Positions 14,796 through 25,007 of a stretch of DNA of 32,881 nucleotides are shown here, piece by piece. Source of the DNA: a bacterium. GTDB lineage: Bacteria; Planctomycetota; Planctomycetia; Pirellulales; Pirellulaceae. The stretch's first letter is position 1, and each line of letters opens with the position of its first letter. The notes beneath the pieces were generated by a model. It searched no databases, was not told the DNA's origin, and saw only the letters and a list, made by a program, of their open reading frames with translations. Both the position numbers and the translations under genes were made by a program. Location: positions 1 to 32,881 of the forward strand of contig JANSWS010000035.1 in NCBI GenBank assembly GCA_024743355.1, given 5' to 3'.

Positions 14796-17700
14796 ATGGC
14801 CACACCATCGAAGCGTCGATTAGAACCCACAAGCATTCGCAAGTTCGGCTCCGGCATGGATGCTTTGGATATACCGAGCTTGACCGACCTGCAGACGAAG
14901 AGCTATGCGGCTTTCTTGCAGGAAGATGCAGCTTCGGATAAGCGGAAGGATGTCGGCTTGGAGTCCGTCTTCCAAGAGATTTTTCCGATCGAGAGCTACG
15001 ACAAAACCGTCACGCTGGAGTACCTGCGGTATGAGTTGGGCAAGCCTCGCTATACGCCAGCTGAATGTCGGCAGTTGCGCCTGACCTATGGCAAGCCGAT
15101 GAAGGTTTGGCTGCGGCTGAACCGTGAGCAGCCCATCGAGGAAGAGGTTTACCTGGGTGACATTCCGATCATGCTGGGCGGTGGTGAGTTCATCATCAAT
15201 GGTGCCGAGCGGGTAGTTGTCAGTCAGTTGCACCGCAGTCCGGGAGTTGATTTCGTCGAGGAGATCGAGGCCACGACGGACCGCAAGCTGCCTAGTTGCC
15301 GGGTGATCCCCGAGCGTGGTAGTTGGATTGAAATCAACATTACCAAGAAAGACAGCCTAAGCGTTCGTATCGATCAGAGCGGTAAATTCTCCGTGATGAC
15401 GTTGCTGCGAGCTATGAGTCCTGAACTGAGTACGGACACGGACTTGCTGAAGGTCTTTTACGAGGTCAAATCGGAGAAGGTTGTTGACGGCCGCAGCGTG
15501 GCCAAGCTGGAAGGCAAGGTGGCTGCGGACGATATTGTTTATCCCAGTGATTCCGAGCGTGCCGGCGAGGTGATCATTGAGGCGGGCAACAAAATCTCCA
15601 AGGATACGGCCGAATTGATCTGCACCTCGGGTGTTGGCAAGGTCGAGGTCATGGATGCGCCGCGGACGATGCTGATTGTCAACGCTCTAGCCGAGGATAA
15701 TACGAGCAGCCACGAAGAGGCTTTGCTGCGAATCTATCAGCGATTGCGACCGGGTAATCCACCGCAGCTTGAAAAGGCTCGCACTCTGTTCCATGAGAAG
15801 TTTTTCGACGTCAATCGCTACCGATTGGGGCGGGTTGGTCGTTTCCGTTTGAATCGCAAGCTGGGCTTGGACGTCAATGAGGACGAGATGACGTTGCGTC
15901 CGGACGACTTGGTCGCGGCAATCAAGTACATGATTGCTCTGTTCGACCCGGATTCCGAGGCTCAGTTTGATGACATCGACCACCTGGGGAATCGCAGGCT
16001 GCGGACGATTGATGAGTTGGCCAGCGAAGAGTTGCGAAAGGGCTTCTTGAAGCTGCGGCGAACGGTTCAGGAGCGTATGAGCCTGAAGGAAGCCGACGAA
16101 ATGTCACCCCGCAGTCTGGTGAATCCGAAGAGTATCAGCGCGGCTATTGAGTATTTCTTTGGCCGGGGTGAGCTGTCGCAAGTTGTGGACCAGACCAATC
16201 CGCTGAGCCAGTTGACGCACGAGCGGCGTCTATCTGCCTTGGGGCCAGGTGGTTTGAATCGTAAGCGAGCCGGCTTCGAAGTGCGGGATGTGCATATTTC
16301 GCACTACGGTCGTATTTGTCCGATCGAAACACCGGAAGGTACGAACATCGGTTTGATCAGTTCATTGGCGATCTACGCTGGTGTGGATGATTATGGCTTC
16401 CTGGTGACGCCCTATCGCACGATCAAGAATGGCAAGGTGACCGAAGAGGTGCAGTGGTTGCGAGCCGATCAAGAGGCGGACGCGCATATCTGTCCCGCGG
16501 ATACCGAGGTGAAGGATGGTGCCTTGGTGGCCGGGCCAAATTTGATTGCTCGCTATCACGCGGACTTCCAAATCGTGCAGCCGGAAGAAGTGCAGTACAT
16601 GGACATTGCTCCCAGCCAGATGGTGGGAGTGTCTGCCGGGTTGATTCCCTTCCTTGAGCATGACGATGCGAACCGTGCCTTGATGGGTTCCAACATGCAA
16701 CGTCAGGCGGTGCCGCTGCTGGTTGCCGAGCCGCCGATTGTGGGCACGGGTCTGGAGCGTGAGGTTGCCAAGAACAGCGCCATGGTCGTGCGTGCTCATC
16801 GGGCGGGTACGGTCAAGTACTGTGACTCATCCCGTATTGAAATCGGCACGGATGTTTATGAGTTGCAAAAGTATCAGGGCCTGAACGAGCGAACCTGTCT
16901 CAACCAGAAACCGATCATTCAGGTGGGTGACAAGGTGGAAAAGGGGCAGATCATTGCCGACGGTGCGGCCACTTATCTGGGTGAACTGGCTCTAGGGCGA
17001 AATGTGCTGGTCGGCTTCATGTCCTATGATGGCTACAACTACGAAGACGCGATCATTATCAGCGAAGAGCTGGTGCGAGCCGATACCTACACTTCGATCC
17101 ACATCGAAGACTTTGATGTCGAGATTCGGGAAACCAAGCTGGGTCGCGAAGAGTTCACTCGGGATATTCCCAACGTATCCGAGAAAGCATTGGCCAACCT
17201 GGACGAAACCGGGGTGGTTCAGGTCGGCACCTACGTGCGTCCTGGGGACATTCTGGTCGGTAAGGTGTCTCCAAAGAGCAAGACGGAGCTGACTCCGGAA
17301 GAGAAGTTGTTGCACGCAATTTTCGGTCGGGCCGGCGAAGACGTGAAGAACGATTCGCTGGAAGTGCCCTCGGGAATTGAAGGCATCGTCATCGATACGC
17401 AGAAGTTCAGCCGGCGGATGAGTTTGTCGGATGACGAGCGGAAAGTGTTCGAGAAGGAACTTAAGGAGATCGAGGGCGAGGGCAATGCGGAAATTACCAC
17501 TGCCTTCACTGCCTTTGTGGGCGAGTTGGAGAGCGTGATCGGTTCGAAGTTGACCGATGACGACGGTACTCCACTGGCCGGAGATCAAGATCCGAAGTTC
17601 GTGGCCGAGAATGCTCAGACATTCAATCTGTCGCGATTGATCAACAAGCTGGATGAAAAGCATCACGCCGAGGTGCGCAAGGTTTATCGGCAGCATTGGG

Positions 17701-18515
17701 CGGCGGTTGAGGATGCCATTGATGCTCGCGATCGTCGCTTGAACAGCATGAAGCGGGGTGATGAGCTGCGGAGCGGCGTGTTGCAGATGGTCAAGGTTTA
17801 CATTGCCACCAAGCGGACCATCAGCGTGGGTGACAAGATGGCGGGGCGCCACGGAAACAAGGGTGTGATCTCGAAGGTCTTACCGATCGCGGACATGCCG
17901 CATCTGCCGGACGGCACTCCCCTGCAGATCATGTTGAACCCTCTGGGGGTTCCCAGTCGAATGAACGTGGGGCAGATCTTGGAGACGCACCTGGGTTGGG
18001 CCGGAGCCAAGTTGGGCTTTCAATCGATTACTCCGGTATTCGATGGGGCCAAAGAGGAGGATATCAACAACTGTTTGGAAGAGGCGGGCTTGCCCAGGCA
18101 CGGCAAGGTGCGATTGATCGACGGTCGCACCGGCGAGCCGATGGAGCAAGAGACCACGGTGGGCTACATCTACATGTTGAAGTTGCACCATCTGGTGGAT
18201 GACAAGGTTCACGCGCGTAGCACGGGACCGTACTCGCTTATCACACAGCAGCCTCTGGGTGGCAAAGCTCGCTTCGGTGGACAGCGTTTCGGAGAGATGG
18301 AGGTATGGGCTCTCGAAGCCTATGGAGCGGCCTACATTCTGCAGGAGCTGTTGACCGTGAAGAGTGATGACGTCGAAGGTCGAACCAAGATCTACGAGTC
18401 GATGGTTAAGGGTGAAAACACGTTGGAAGCGGGCACGCCAGCCAGTTTTGACGTGTTGACGAATGAGATTCGTGGGCTGGGACTGAACATGCGGTTGGAG
18501 AAACGCAAGCTCTAG
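14796..18515 (+). CDS. rpoB: DNA-directed RNA polymerase subunit beta
   Basis: The 1239-aa product is a complete beta subunit of the core RNA polymerase. Hallmarks include [20 protein letters not shown] near residues 125-145, the rifampicin-region segment starting at Gly456, [35 protein letters not shown] at about 1012-1026, and the C-terminal [20 protein letters not shown] from about residue 1155. It ends with the usual conserved tail NMRLEKRKL. Length is close to that of other compact bacterial beta subunits (E. coli 1342 aa), with fewer lineage insertions. In the rifampicin pocket (E. coli numbering) Ser512, Gln513, Asp516, His526, Arg529 and Ser531 are kept, but Phe514 is Val and Gln510 is Glu. 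rpoC follows after 207 bp. No rplJ or rplL gene lies within the 1.4 kb upstream; in many bacteria those genes come directly before rpoB. Confidence 0.99.
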   Translation: MATPSKRRLEPTSIRKFGSGMDALDIPSLTDLQTKSYAAFLQEDAASDKRKDVGLESVFQEIFPIESYDKTVTLEYLRYELGKPRYTPAECRQLRLTYGKPMKVWLRLNREQPIEEEVYLGDIPIMLGGGEFIINGAERVVVSQLHRSPGVDFVEEIEATTDRKLPSCRVIPERGSWIEINITKKDSLSVRIDQSGKFSVMTLLRAMSPELSTDTDLLKVFYEVKSEKVVDGRSVAKLEGKVAADDIVYPSDSERAGEVIIEAGNKISKDTAELICTSGVGKVEVMDAPRTMLIVNALAEDNTSSHEEALLRIYQRLRPGNPPQLEKARTLFHEKFFDVNRYRLGRVGRFRLNRKLGLDVNEDEMTLRPDDLVAAIKYMIALFDPDSEAQFDDIDHLGNRRLRTIDELASEELRKGFLKLRRTVQERMSLKEADEMSPRSLVNPKSISAAIEYFFGRGELSQVVDQTNPLSQLTHERRLSALGPGGLNRKRAGFEVRDVHISHYGRICPIETPEGTNIGLISSLAIYAGVDDYGFLVTPYRTIKNGKVTEEVQWLRADQEADAHICPADTEVKDGALVAGPNLIARYHADFQIVQPEEVQYMDIAPSQMVGVSAGLIPFLEHDDANRALMGSNMQRQAVPLLVAEPPIVGTGLEREVAKNSAMVVRAHRAGTVKYCDSSRIEIGTDVYELQKYQGLNERTCLNQKPIIQVGDKVEKGQIIADGAATYLGELALGRNVLVGFMSYDGYNYEDAIIISEELVRADTYTSIHIEDFDVEIRETKLGREEFTRDIPNVSEKALANLDETGVVQVGTYVRPGDILVGKVSPKSKTELTPEEKLLHAIFGRAGEDVKNDSLEVPSGIEGIVIDTQKFSRRMSLSDDERKVFEKELKEIEGEGNAEITTAFTAFVGELESVIGSKLTDDDGTPLAGDQDPKFVAENAQTFNLSRLINKLDEKHHAEVRKVYRQHWAAVEDAIDARDRRLNSMKRGDELRSGVLQMVKVYIATKRTISVGDKMAGRHGNKGVISKVLPIADMPHLPDGTPLQIMLNPLGVPSRMNVGQILETHLGWAGAKLGFQSITPVFDGAKEEDINNCLEEAGLPRHGKVRLIDGRTGEPMEQETTVGYIYMLKLHHLVDDKVHARSTGPYSLITQQPLGGKARFGGQRFGEMEVWALEAYGAAYILQELLTVKSDDVEGRTKIYESMVKGENTLEAGTPASFDVLTNEIRGLGLNMRLEKRKL

Positions 18516-18533
18516 TCGCTCGTCGTGTCACAG

Positions 18534-18559
18534 GCGTGGTCGGGCCGCCCTGGCCACGC
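18534..18559 (+). promoter_or_regulatory. Hairpin in the rpoB-rpoC gap
   Basis: GCGTGG and CCACGC (18534-18539 and 18554-18559) pair, and the inner part can extend the stem through GGGC and GCCC with wobble pairs. It begins 18 nt after the rpoB stop. No T-run follows, so it is more likely an RNA processing, stability or pausing element than an intrinsic terminator. Confidence 0.4.
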
Positions 18560-18722
18560 AGCCATTGCTCAGTTCTGGCTGAGAAAGCGGATGCCGGGCA
18601 ATTTGAAATCGCAGCTATTCCGAAATTAATTGAAACACAGATAAATCGGTTGGGTCCATCGGTTGGTGAGCCGAGCGCAAGCTTGCCTTCCGTATCGATC
18701 GAGAACTTAGGAGCCGCAGTTC

Positions 18723-21700
18723 ATGTCGACAGCTGAAACCACCAGTTACGATCGCGTTAACGACTTTACCTCCGTCAAGATCAGCCTGGCTCGCCCTCAG
18801 GACATCCGCAGCTGGTCGTTTGGAGAGGTCAAGAAGCCAGAGACGATCAATTATCGAACTTACCGACCGGAGAAGGACGGTTTGTTCTGCGAACGTATCT
18901 TCGGCCCTGAGAAGGACTGGGAGTGCGCCTGCGGTAAGTACCGCGGCATGAAATACAAGGGCATGATCTGCGATCGCTGCGGGGTCAAGGTCACACATTC
19001 CCGGGTTCGCCGCAAGCGGATGGGCCACATTGAGCTGGCCGCACCTATCGTGCACATCTGGTTCTTCAAGGCCATGCCCAGCCGCTTGGGGGCCTTGCTG
19101 GGAATGAAGACTTCCAGCCTGGAAAAGATCATCTACTTCCAGGACTACGTGGTTCTGGACCCTAAGGAAACGGAACTCGAGAAATTGCAACTGCTCAGCG
19201 AGGCTGAGTACCGCGAAGCCCGTACGCAATATGGCGATGGGGCTTTCGATGCGGCCATGGGTGCGGAGGCGATCCGTACCTTGCTGACCAATCTCGACCT
19301 GACGGCGCTCGGCGAAGAACTGCGCAAAGAGCTGTCGGAGACGAATAGCAAGCAGAAGAAAAAGGACCTCAGCACGCGGCTCAAATTGGTTGAGTCCATT
19401 CGCGACAGCGATAATCGGCCCGAGTGGATGGTGCTCGATGTCATTCCGGTCATTCCACCGGATCTGCGGCCGCTGGTTCTGCTGGACAGTGGAAACTTTG
19501 CCACCAGTGATTTGAACGACTTGTACCGCCGGATCATCAACCGTAACAACCGTTTGCGCAAACTGGTGGATCTAAATGCTCCGGAAGTCATCATCCGCAA
19601 CGAAAAGCGTATGTTGCAACAGTCGGTGGACGCCCTGTTTGACAACAATCGTTGCAAGCGACCGGTGTTGGGCAGCAGTAACCGTCCGCTGAAGTCCTTG
19701 ACCGACATGATCAAGGGTAAGCAAGGTCGCTTCCGCGAAAACCTGTTGGGTAAGCGGGTCGACTACTCCGCCCGCAGTGTGATCGTGGTTGGGCCGCGAT
19801 TGAAGCTGCACCAGTGCGGCTTGCCGAAGAAGATCGCTCTGGAACTCTATCAGCCCTTCATCATTCGCAAATTGAAGGACTTAGGGCACGCTGACACGAT
19901 CAAGTCAGCCAAGAAGATGTTGGAGCGCAAGGACGAAGAAGTTTGGGATATTCTCGAACAGGTCATTCGCAATCATCCGGTCTTGCTCAATCGTGCTCCG
20001 ACTTTGCACCGAATGGGTATCCAAGCCTTTGAGCCGATCTTGGTAGAAGGTAACGCCATCCATCTGCACCCCTTGGTCTGCAAGGGTTTTAACGCGGACT
20101 TTGACGGTGACCAGATGGCGGTCCACTTGCCGCTTTCCTTGGAGGCACAGGTGGAAGCTCACACGCTGATGATGAGTACCCACAACATCTTTGCACCGAG
20201 CAACGGTCGTCCGATCATGAGCCCGTCGCAAGATACGGTGATGGGCTGCTATTTCATCACCATTGACAAGCCCGGCATGCCAGGTGAAGGCATGGTGTTC
20301 TCGTCCATGGAAGAAGCGGATTTGGCCTTCAATCAGGGTGTGATTCACATGCACGCCCGGATCAAGGTCCGCTTGCCCAAACACCGGCGGCTGAAGACAG
20401 AAGACAACAACGCCAAGTTCGGCGATTTGATCAGCACCACTTATGGTCGCGTGTTGTTCAACATGATGCTGCCCGATGGTTTGGATTTCTATAACTTCCC
20501 GCTTCGGGGTGGCGATCTGGCTTCGGTCATCAGTGACTGCTACCAGCGTCTGGGGCGACGAGCCACCATCAAATTGCTGGACGACATGAACCAACTTGGA
20601 TTCCGTGAGTCGACCCGCAGCGGTTTGTCCTTCGGTACGGATGACCTGGTGACGCCGGATTCGAAGTTCACCTTCATTTCCGAAACGGAAAAGCAGGTCA
20701 TGAAGCTCAAGAAGAGCCATGACCGTGGATTGATGACGGCCCAGGAACGCTATCGATCGGTGCTCGACCTGTGGACCCACGCCCGCGAAAATATCACCAA
20801 GGATATGATGCAGGCGATGGAACATGATGAGCACTTGGGTGCCTGGTACGTGAATCCGGTGTTCTTAATGGCTCACTCCGGTGCACGAGGTGGTATCGAG
20901 CAGATTCGCCAATTGGCAGGCATGCGAGGTTTGATGGCCAAGCCAACCGGCGAGATTATCGAAACGCCCATCAAAGCCAACTTCCGCGAGGGGCTGAGCG
21001 TTTTGGAGTACTTCTCGAGTACGCACGGTGCCCGCAAGGGATTGGCGGATACGGCACTCAAAACAGCCGACTCCGGTTACCTGACGCGAAAGCTCGCGGA
21101 CGTGGCCCAAAACGTGGTCATCACTCTGGATGACTGTGGCACAACCCAAGGCATCACCAAGGGGGTCGTCTACCGTGGTGAGAAGGTCGAAGTGCGGTTG
21201 ATTGAAGCCATCAACGGCCGCGTGTCACGGCAGAATATCGTGAACCCGGTAACGGATGAGGTAATCGTCCGTGAAAACCAGATGATCACCCGCGAGATCG
21301 CTCGCAAGATTGAAGAGATGGGGCTGGAGAAGATTCAGGTGCGGAGCCCGATGACCTGCGATGCCTCTCTCGGCGTGTGCCGCAAGTGTTACGGCATGGA
21401 TATGTCGACGGGAGCCGAGGTCGAAGAAGGCATGGCCGTCGGTATCATAGCCGCACAATCCATCGGTGAGCCGGGTACCCAGTTGACGATGCGTACCTTC
21501 CACATCGGTGGTGCGGTGAGCACGACCGTGGAAGAGAATGAGATCAAAGCCAAGACGGGCGGTGTGGTCAAATTCGCCAAGATGCGGAGCGTGACCAATG
21601 AAGAGGGCGTCGAGATTGTTCTCACTCGAAACAGTGAGATCATCCTGATGGATCCCAAGGGTCGGGAAATCGAGAAGTACGATATTCCCGCCGCGGCGAC

Positions 21701-23183
21701 GCTCAAGGTAAAGGAAGACGAACAGGTTCAGCCCGATCAAGTGCTGTGCGAGTGGAATCCACACAAGATTCCGATCATCTGCGAAGTCGGCGGACGCGTG
21801 CGATTCGACGATGTGGTCGAAGGCGAAACCATGCGATTGGAGCGTGATCCGGGCGGTGGATTGAGGCAGCAGATCGTCGATCACAAGGGTGAATTGCACC
21901 CGCAAATCGTGATCGAAGATGCCGATGGCAAGCCACAAGATGTTTATTACCTGCCCGAGCGAGCGGAGATTTCCGTTCAAGAGGGCAAGATGGTGGCCGC
22001 CGGTACCGAACTGGCGCAGATGCCTCGTGAATCCAAGGGCGTGGCCGACATTACCGGTGGTCTGCCTCGAGTGACCGAGATCTTTGAGGCTCGCAAGCCG
22101 AAGGATCCCGCCGTTATCGCTGAGGTCGATGGGATCGTGGAACTGCAGCAGACCAAGCGTCGCGGAAAGCGAACGATCATCGTTCGCACCGAAAGCGGTA
22201 CGGAACACGAGCATCTGGTGCCACACGGAAAACGCTTCCTGGTGCACACCGGTGACGAAGTCAAGGCAGGTCAAGCTCTGGTCGACGGTCCCCTGGTACC
22301 GCATGACATTCTGCGGGTCAGTGGCGAAGAGGCTGTTCAGCAATACCTGACGCACGAAATTCAGCAGGTCTATCGCAGTCAGCGGGTTGAGATCAACGAC
22401 AAGCACGTGGAAGTCATCATTGCCCGCATGTTGCGGAAGGTGAAGATCGAAGGCCCCGGCGACACCTCACTGCTGCCAGGCTTGGTGATGGACAAGTTCG
22501 AGTTCCGAAGAGTCAACGATGAGATTGGCAAGTGCTTGAAGATTACCGATCCTGGCGATAGCGATTTTTCCGAAGGATCTTTGGTACCCAAGGAAACCAT
22601 CGAACAGACGAATCTTCAAATCGAAGGTCTGGGCGGTAATCCTGCCAAGGGTAAGAAGCCGAAGCCGGCAACAGCCAGCACTCAGTTGTTGGGAATTACC
22701 AAGGCGTCGGTGCAAAGTAGCAGCTTTATCTCGGCGGCAAGCTTCCAAGAAACCACCAAGGTATTGACTGAGGCGGCTCTGGCCGGAAAGGTCGATAAGT
22801 TGGTCGGATTGAAGGAAAATGTGATTCTCGGGCACCTGATTCCTGCGGGTACCGGCTTCCGCACCTTCCAAGAGTCGGAAGTTTCCTACCGACGTGAAGC
22901 GTTGGAAGACTTGGTCAATCGAGGTTCGGCGGCCATTGATGAAGAGTTCTCGCTGCTGCAGCAGAGCCCGCCGGCCACCGCCGCGGAAGCAGCGGGAGCG
23001 GTTTCGGAATCCGGCTATGCGGCTACCCCCGCCCCTGTTGACTCGGGAGCCATGGACTTGAACGCTCTGGTAGGCGGCGCGGAGGCTTCGTCTCAGCCGG
23101 CATCGGAGTCATCCTCTGGCGGCGATGTGAGCGATGAATCGGCCGTAGATTCCACTCCAGCGGACGAGAATCCCAACGCCTAG
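18723..23183 (+). CDS. rpoC: DNA-directed RNA polymerase subunit beta'
   Basis: The 1486-aa product is a complete beta' subunit, the catalytic subunit of RNA polymerase. The N-terminal zinc site is formed by C68, C70, C83 and C86. The absolutely conserved [16 protein letters not shown] begins at residue 457, so D459, D461 and D463 bind the catalytic magnesium. The second zinc site is around [10 protein letters not shown], and the bridge and trigger region has [20 protein letters not shown] and [17 protein letters not shown]. Near the C-terminus, [20 protein letters not shown] and [16 protein letters not shown] are conserved. It is longer than the E. coli protein (1407 aa). After SLLQQSPP the last ~75 residues are a low-complexity tail rich in Ala, Ser, Pro, Glu and Asp with no family counterpart that I know. 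AGGAG lies 9 nt before the start. It is probably co-transcribed with rpoB. Confidence 0.99.
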   Translation: MSTAETTSYDRVNDFTSVKISLARPQDIRSWSFGEVKKPETINYRTYRPEKDGLFCERIFGPEKDWECACGKYRGMKYKGMICDRCGVKVTHSRVRRKRMGHIELAAPIVHIWFFKAMPSRLGALLGMKTSSLEKIIYFQDYVVLDPKETELEKLQLLSEAEYREARTQYGDGAFDAAMGAEAIRTLLTNLDLTALGEELRKELSETNSKQKKKDLSTRLKLVESIRDSDNRPEWMVLDVIPVIPPDLRPLVLLDSGNFATSDLNDLYRRIINRNNRLRKLVDLNAPEVIIRNEKRMLQQSVDALFDNNRCKRPVLGSSNRPLKSLTDMIKGKQGRFRENLLGKRVDYSARSVIVVGPRLKLHQCGLPKKIALELYQPFIIRKLKDLGHADTIKSAKKMLERKDEEVWDILEQVIRNHPVLLNRAPTLHRMGIQAFEPILVEGNAIHLHPLVCKGFNADFDGDQMAVHLPLSLEAQVEAHTLMMSTHNIFAPSNGRPIMSPSQDTVMGCYFITIDKPGMPGEGMVFSSMEEADLAFNQGVIHMHARIKVRLPKHRRLKTEDNNAKFGDLISTTYGRVLFNMMLPDGLDFYNFPLRGGDLASVISDCYQRLGRRATIKLLDDMNQLGFRESTRSGLSFGTDDLVTPDSKFTFISETEKQVMKLKKSHDRGLMTAQERYRSVLDLWTHARENITKDMMQAMEHDEHLGAWYVNPVFLMAHSGARGGIEQIRQLAGMRGLMAKPTGEIIETPIKANFREGLSVLEYFSSTHGARKGLADTALKTADSGYLTRKLADVAQNVVITLDDCGTTQGITKGVVYRGEKVEVRLIEAINGRVSRQNIVNPVTDEVIVRENQMITREIARKIEEMGLEKIQVRSPMTCDASLGVCRKCYGMDMSTGAEVEEGMAVGIIAAQSIGEPGTQLTMRTFHIGGAVSTTVEENEIKAKTGGVVKFAKMRSVTNEEGVEIVLTRNSEIILMDPKGREIEKYDIPAAATLKVKEDEQVQPDQVLCEWNPHKIPIICEVGGRVRFDDVVEGETMRLERDPGGGLRQQIVDHKGELHPQIVIEDADGKPQDVYYLPERAEISVQEGKMVAAGTELAQMPRESKGVADITGGLPRVTEIFEARKPKDPAVIAEVDGIVELQQTKRRGKRTIIVRTESGTEHEHLVPHGKRFLVHTGDEVKAGQALVDGPLVPHDILRVSGEEAVQQYLTHEIQQVYRSQRVEINDKHVEVIIARMLRKVKIEGPGDTSLLPGLVMDKFEFRRVNDEIGKCLKITDPGDSDFSEGSLVPKETIEQTNLQIEGLGGNPAKGKKPKPATASTQLLGITKASVQSSSFISAASFQETTKVLTEAALAGKVDKLVGLKENVILGHLIPAGTGFRTFQESEVSYRREALEDLVNRGSAAIDEEFSLLQQSPPATAAEAAGAVSESGYAATPAPVDSGAMDLNALVGGAEASSQPASESSSGGDVSDESAVDSTPADENPNA

Positions 23184-23199
23184 GATCGTTCGATCAAGA

Positions 23200-23562
23200 A
23201 ACCCAGTGGGACTCACTCTCCTGCCGAAAGTTAACCCTCGTTCCAAGGCTCTGCCTTGGAACGCGATTTCTTTCAGGCTTCGCCTGGGTGTGCAGGCCAA
23301 GTGACTTCATTGCTTGGATGAGGAGCACGGCAGGCAGAGCCTGCAAGCACTGGGTTACCAGGCAGAGCCTGGTAACCAGTGAACCCAGTGGGACTCACTC
23401 TCCCGCCGAAAGTTAACCCTCGTTCCAAGGCTCTGCCTTGGAACGCGATTTCTTTCAGGCTCTGCCTGGGTGTGCAGGCCAAGTGACTTCATTGCTTGGA
23501 TGAGGAGCACGGCAGGCAGAGCCTGCAAGCACTGGGTTACCAGGCAGAGCCTGGTAACCAGT
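23200..23562. repeat. 182-bp tandem duplication containing GGC-TCT-GCC hairpins
   Basis: Copy 1 (23200-23381) and copy 2 (23382-23562) differ at only a few positions, for example CCTGCCG versus CCCGCCG near the left end. Each copy holds a CGTTCCAAGGC-TCT-GCCTTGG... hairpin with an 11-bp stem (23239-23263 in copy 1), a GGCAGGC-AGA-GCCTGC hairpin and a GGTTACCAGGC-AGA-GCC... hairpin (23353-23377). The near-identity suggests a recent duplication. The block lies between the convergent ends of rpoC and the SDR gene. Confidence 0.92.
23239..23263 (+). terminator. Strong hairpin downstream of rpoC, possible bidirectional terminator
   Basis: An 11-bp perfect stem with a 3-nt loop begins 55 nt after the rpoC stop and is followed by CGATTTCTTTC. 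It belongs to a repeat family, so any terminator role would be borrowed. No uninterrupted T-run is present. Confidence 0.35.
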
Positions 23563-23715
23563 TGGTCGCTGGGAGAATGAGCATGGCAGGCAGAGCCTGC
23601 AAAGACTGGGTTACCAGGCAGAGCCTGGTAAGTGACTTCATCGCTGTGAGGACGAGCACGGCAGGCAGAGCCTGAAGCCATTGGGTTACCAGGCAGAGCC
23701 TGGTAACCAGTGGTT
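23563..23715. repeat. Two further partial copies of the same hairpin block
   Basis: After the 182-bp duplication, two shorter copies keep only the GGCAGGC-AGA-GCCTG hairpin and the GGTTACC-armed hairpin (near 23585/23610 and 23661/23685). They lack the CGTTCC hairpin. Confidence 0.85.
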
Positions 23716-23759
23716 GTTTCCCGTTCCACGTCGAGCGACGAAGCCCAAGCAGCTTGCTG

Positions 23760-24533
23760 CTATTCGTAGGGCCATTCGTTTTTGGTCCAGAGTCCGCCGT
23801 CAACAAAGAGTGTTTGACCGGAAATGAAGCTGGCCTGGGGACTGACCAAAAAGGCTACGGCATCCGCGATATCTTGTTCCGTGCCTACCCGTCGCAGCGG
23901 TGTAATCGAGCCCCAAGTCTCCCCGTAATTCGGGCTTTCCGCTTTCGTACGCTCGTTTTCGATGGCCCCGGGCGCGATACAGTTGACTCGAATGCCCTGA
24001 GGCCCCAGTTCCACGGCGGCGACTTTGGTGAGCATCTCGATGCCCCCTTTACTGGCGCAGTAGTCTCCCAGTTTTGGGAATGGAATCTGGTTGGCGCCGG
24101 AACCAATGTTCACAATCGCTCCCCCTCCCGTACCGGCCATGAGTCTTGCGGCTCGTTGCGTGCACAGGAAGCTACCTTTCAGATTGGTTCGAATCGTGCG
24201 ATCCCAGTCCTCTTCTTTGAGTTCCATCAGCGAAGCAAAGGTTTGAACGGCAGCATTGTTCACTAATACGGCCAGCTTGCCGCGATTTTCAATGGCCGTG
24301 AAGAGCCCGTCGACTTCGCTCGCATTGCCAACATCGGCTTCGTAGGTCCAGCCGTCACCATCCACTTCGCGAATTCTGTCCAGCGTCGTTGCGGCCCCCT
24401 CAGGATCACGGTAATGATCAATAACGATACTGAACTTCCTTTTCGCCAGTTCGATGGCGATACAGCGGCCAATTCCTGAGCTGGCACCTGTCACCAGAGC
24501 CATGTGCGGGGAAGCTTCGGAGGGTATTGTCAT
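23760..24533 (-). CDS. SDR-family oxidoreductase (3-oxoacyl-ACP reductase / glucose 1-dehydrogenase-like)
   Basis: The 257-aa protein is a classical short-chain dehydrogenase/reductase with a Rossmann fold. The cofactor motif TGASSGIG is at residues 15-22, NNAA at 92-95, and the catalytic tetrad is N117, S145, Y158 and K162 (YCASK). The C-terminus has GQTLFVDGG, which is usual in the FabG/glucose dehydrogenase subgroup. Length is typical for the family. Asp39, at the end of the second beta strand (SIVIDHYRD), could favour NAD, but cofactor choice cannot be settled by eye. The start at 24533 has AGGAAA 5-6 nt upstream. The gene converges with rpoC across a repeat-filled gap and diverges from the cytochrome gene. 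Nothing nearby suggests a pathway, so the substrate is unknown. Confidence 0.93.
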   Translation of the reverse strand: MTIPSEASPHMALVTGASSGIGRCIAIELAKRKFSIVIDHYRDPEGAATTLDRIREVDGDGWTYEADVGNASEVDGLFTAIENRGKLAVLVNNAAVQTFASLMELKEEDWDRTIRTNLKGSFLCTQRAARLMAGTGGGAIVNIGSGANQIPFPKLGDYCASKGGIEMLTKVAAVELGPQGIRVNCIAPGAIENERTKAESPNYGETWGSITPLRRVGTEQDIADAVAFLVSPQASFISGQTLFVDGGLWTKNEWPYE

Positions 24534-24876
24534 CGTGCTTTCCTGAGTCGTTTGGTTACCTGTTGTCGAATGCGCCCGTTACGGCTGCTACATCGCTCCA
24601 TGCTTGGAGCCCCGGCATTGGGCAGGAAAATATCCCTCTCCGCTCGCCTCACTGGCGAATATGAACTTGCGGATGGCAGAGGAAATATCCAACATTAGCA
24701 TTAGGGCGATGTGATCTGGAGATCCGGCTAGCCTAACTTGACAGCGTCACACTCGGTTAGCCGCATGGGCGTTAGCTCCGGTTTTCGAAAGGCTTAGGCA
24801 CCACTTAGCCAGAAATCGTGTTTACACGGTTAACCAAGGAATAGCCGGAAGCTTTATCGAATGTGGCGTTGTCCAG

Positions 24877-24964
24877 CTAAGAACCTATCCGAAAACGACT
24901 AGCTCTGACAAAGTACCAGCCGCTATGACCCGAGGTTCAACTCGGTTTTCCGATAAGTTCTAAG
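24877..24964. repeat. Imperfect inverted repeat of about 20 bp enclosing a small hairpin
   Basis: CTAAGAACCTATCCGAAAAC (24877-24896) and GTTTTCCGATAAGTTCTAAG (24945-24964) are imperfect reverse complements. The interior contains CCGAG-GTTCAA-CTCGG. The 88-bp unit resembles a very small MITE or a structured leader upstream of the cytochrome gene. The rest of 24534-25001 holds no gene; an isolated TTGACA at 24738 has no good -10 partner. Confidence 0.6.
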
Positions 24965-25007
24965 TCTGTCCTGCAACACTGTAAACATTTGTTAACCCAG
25001 GTTGAGA

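Noticed and set aside
18603-18631. Possible internal promoter before rpoC (TTGAAA, 17 bp, TTAATT)
   Set aside because: The -10 matches the consensus at only three positions, which is close to what chance gives in this AT-rich patch.
21225-22406. Antisense frame of 393 codons within rpoC
   Set aside because: It is fully inside the conserved rpoC gene and has no family motif; long antisense frames are common in high-GC genes.
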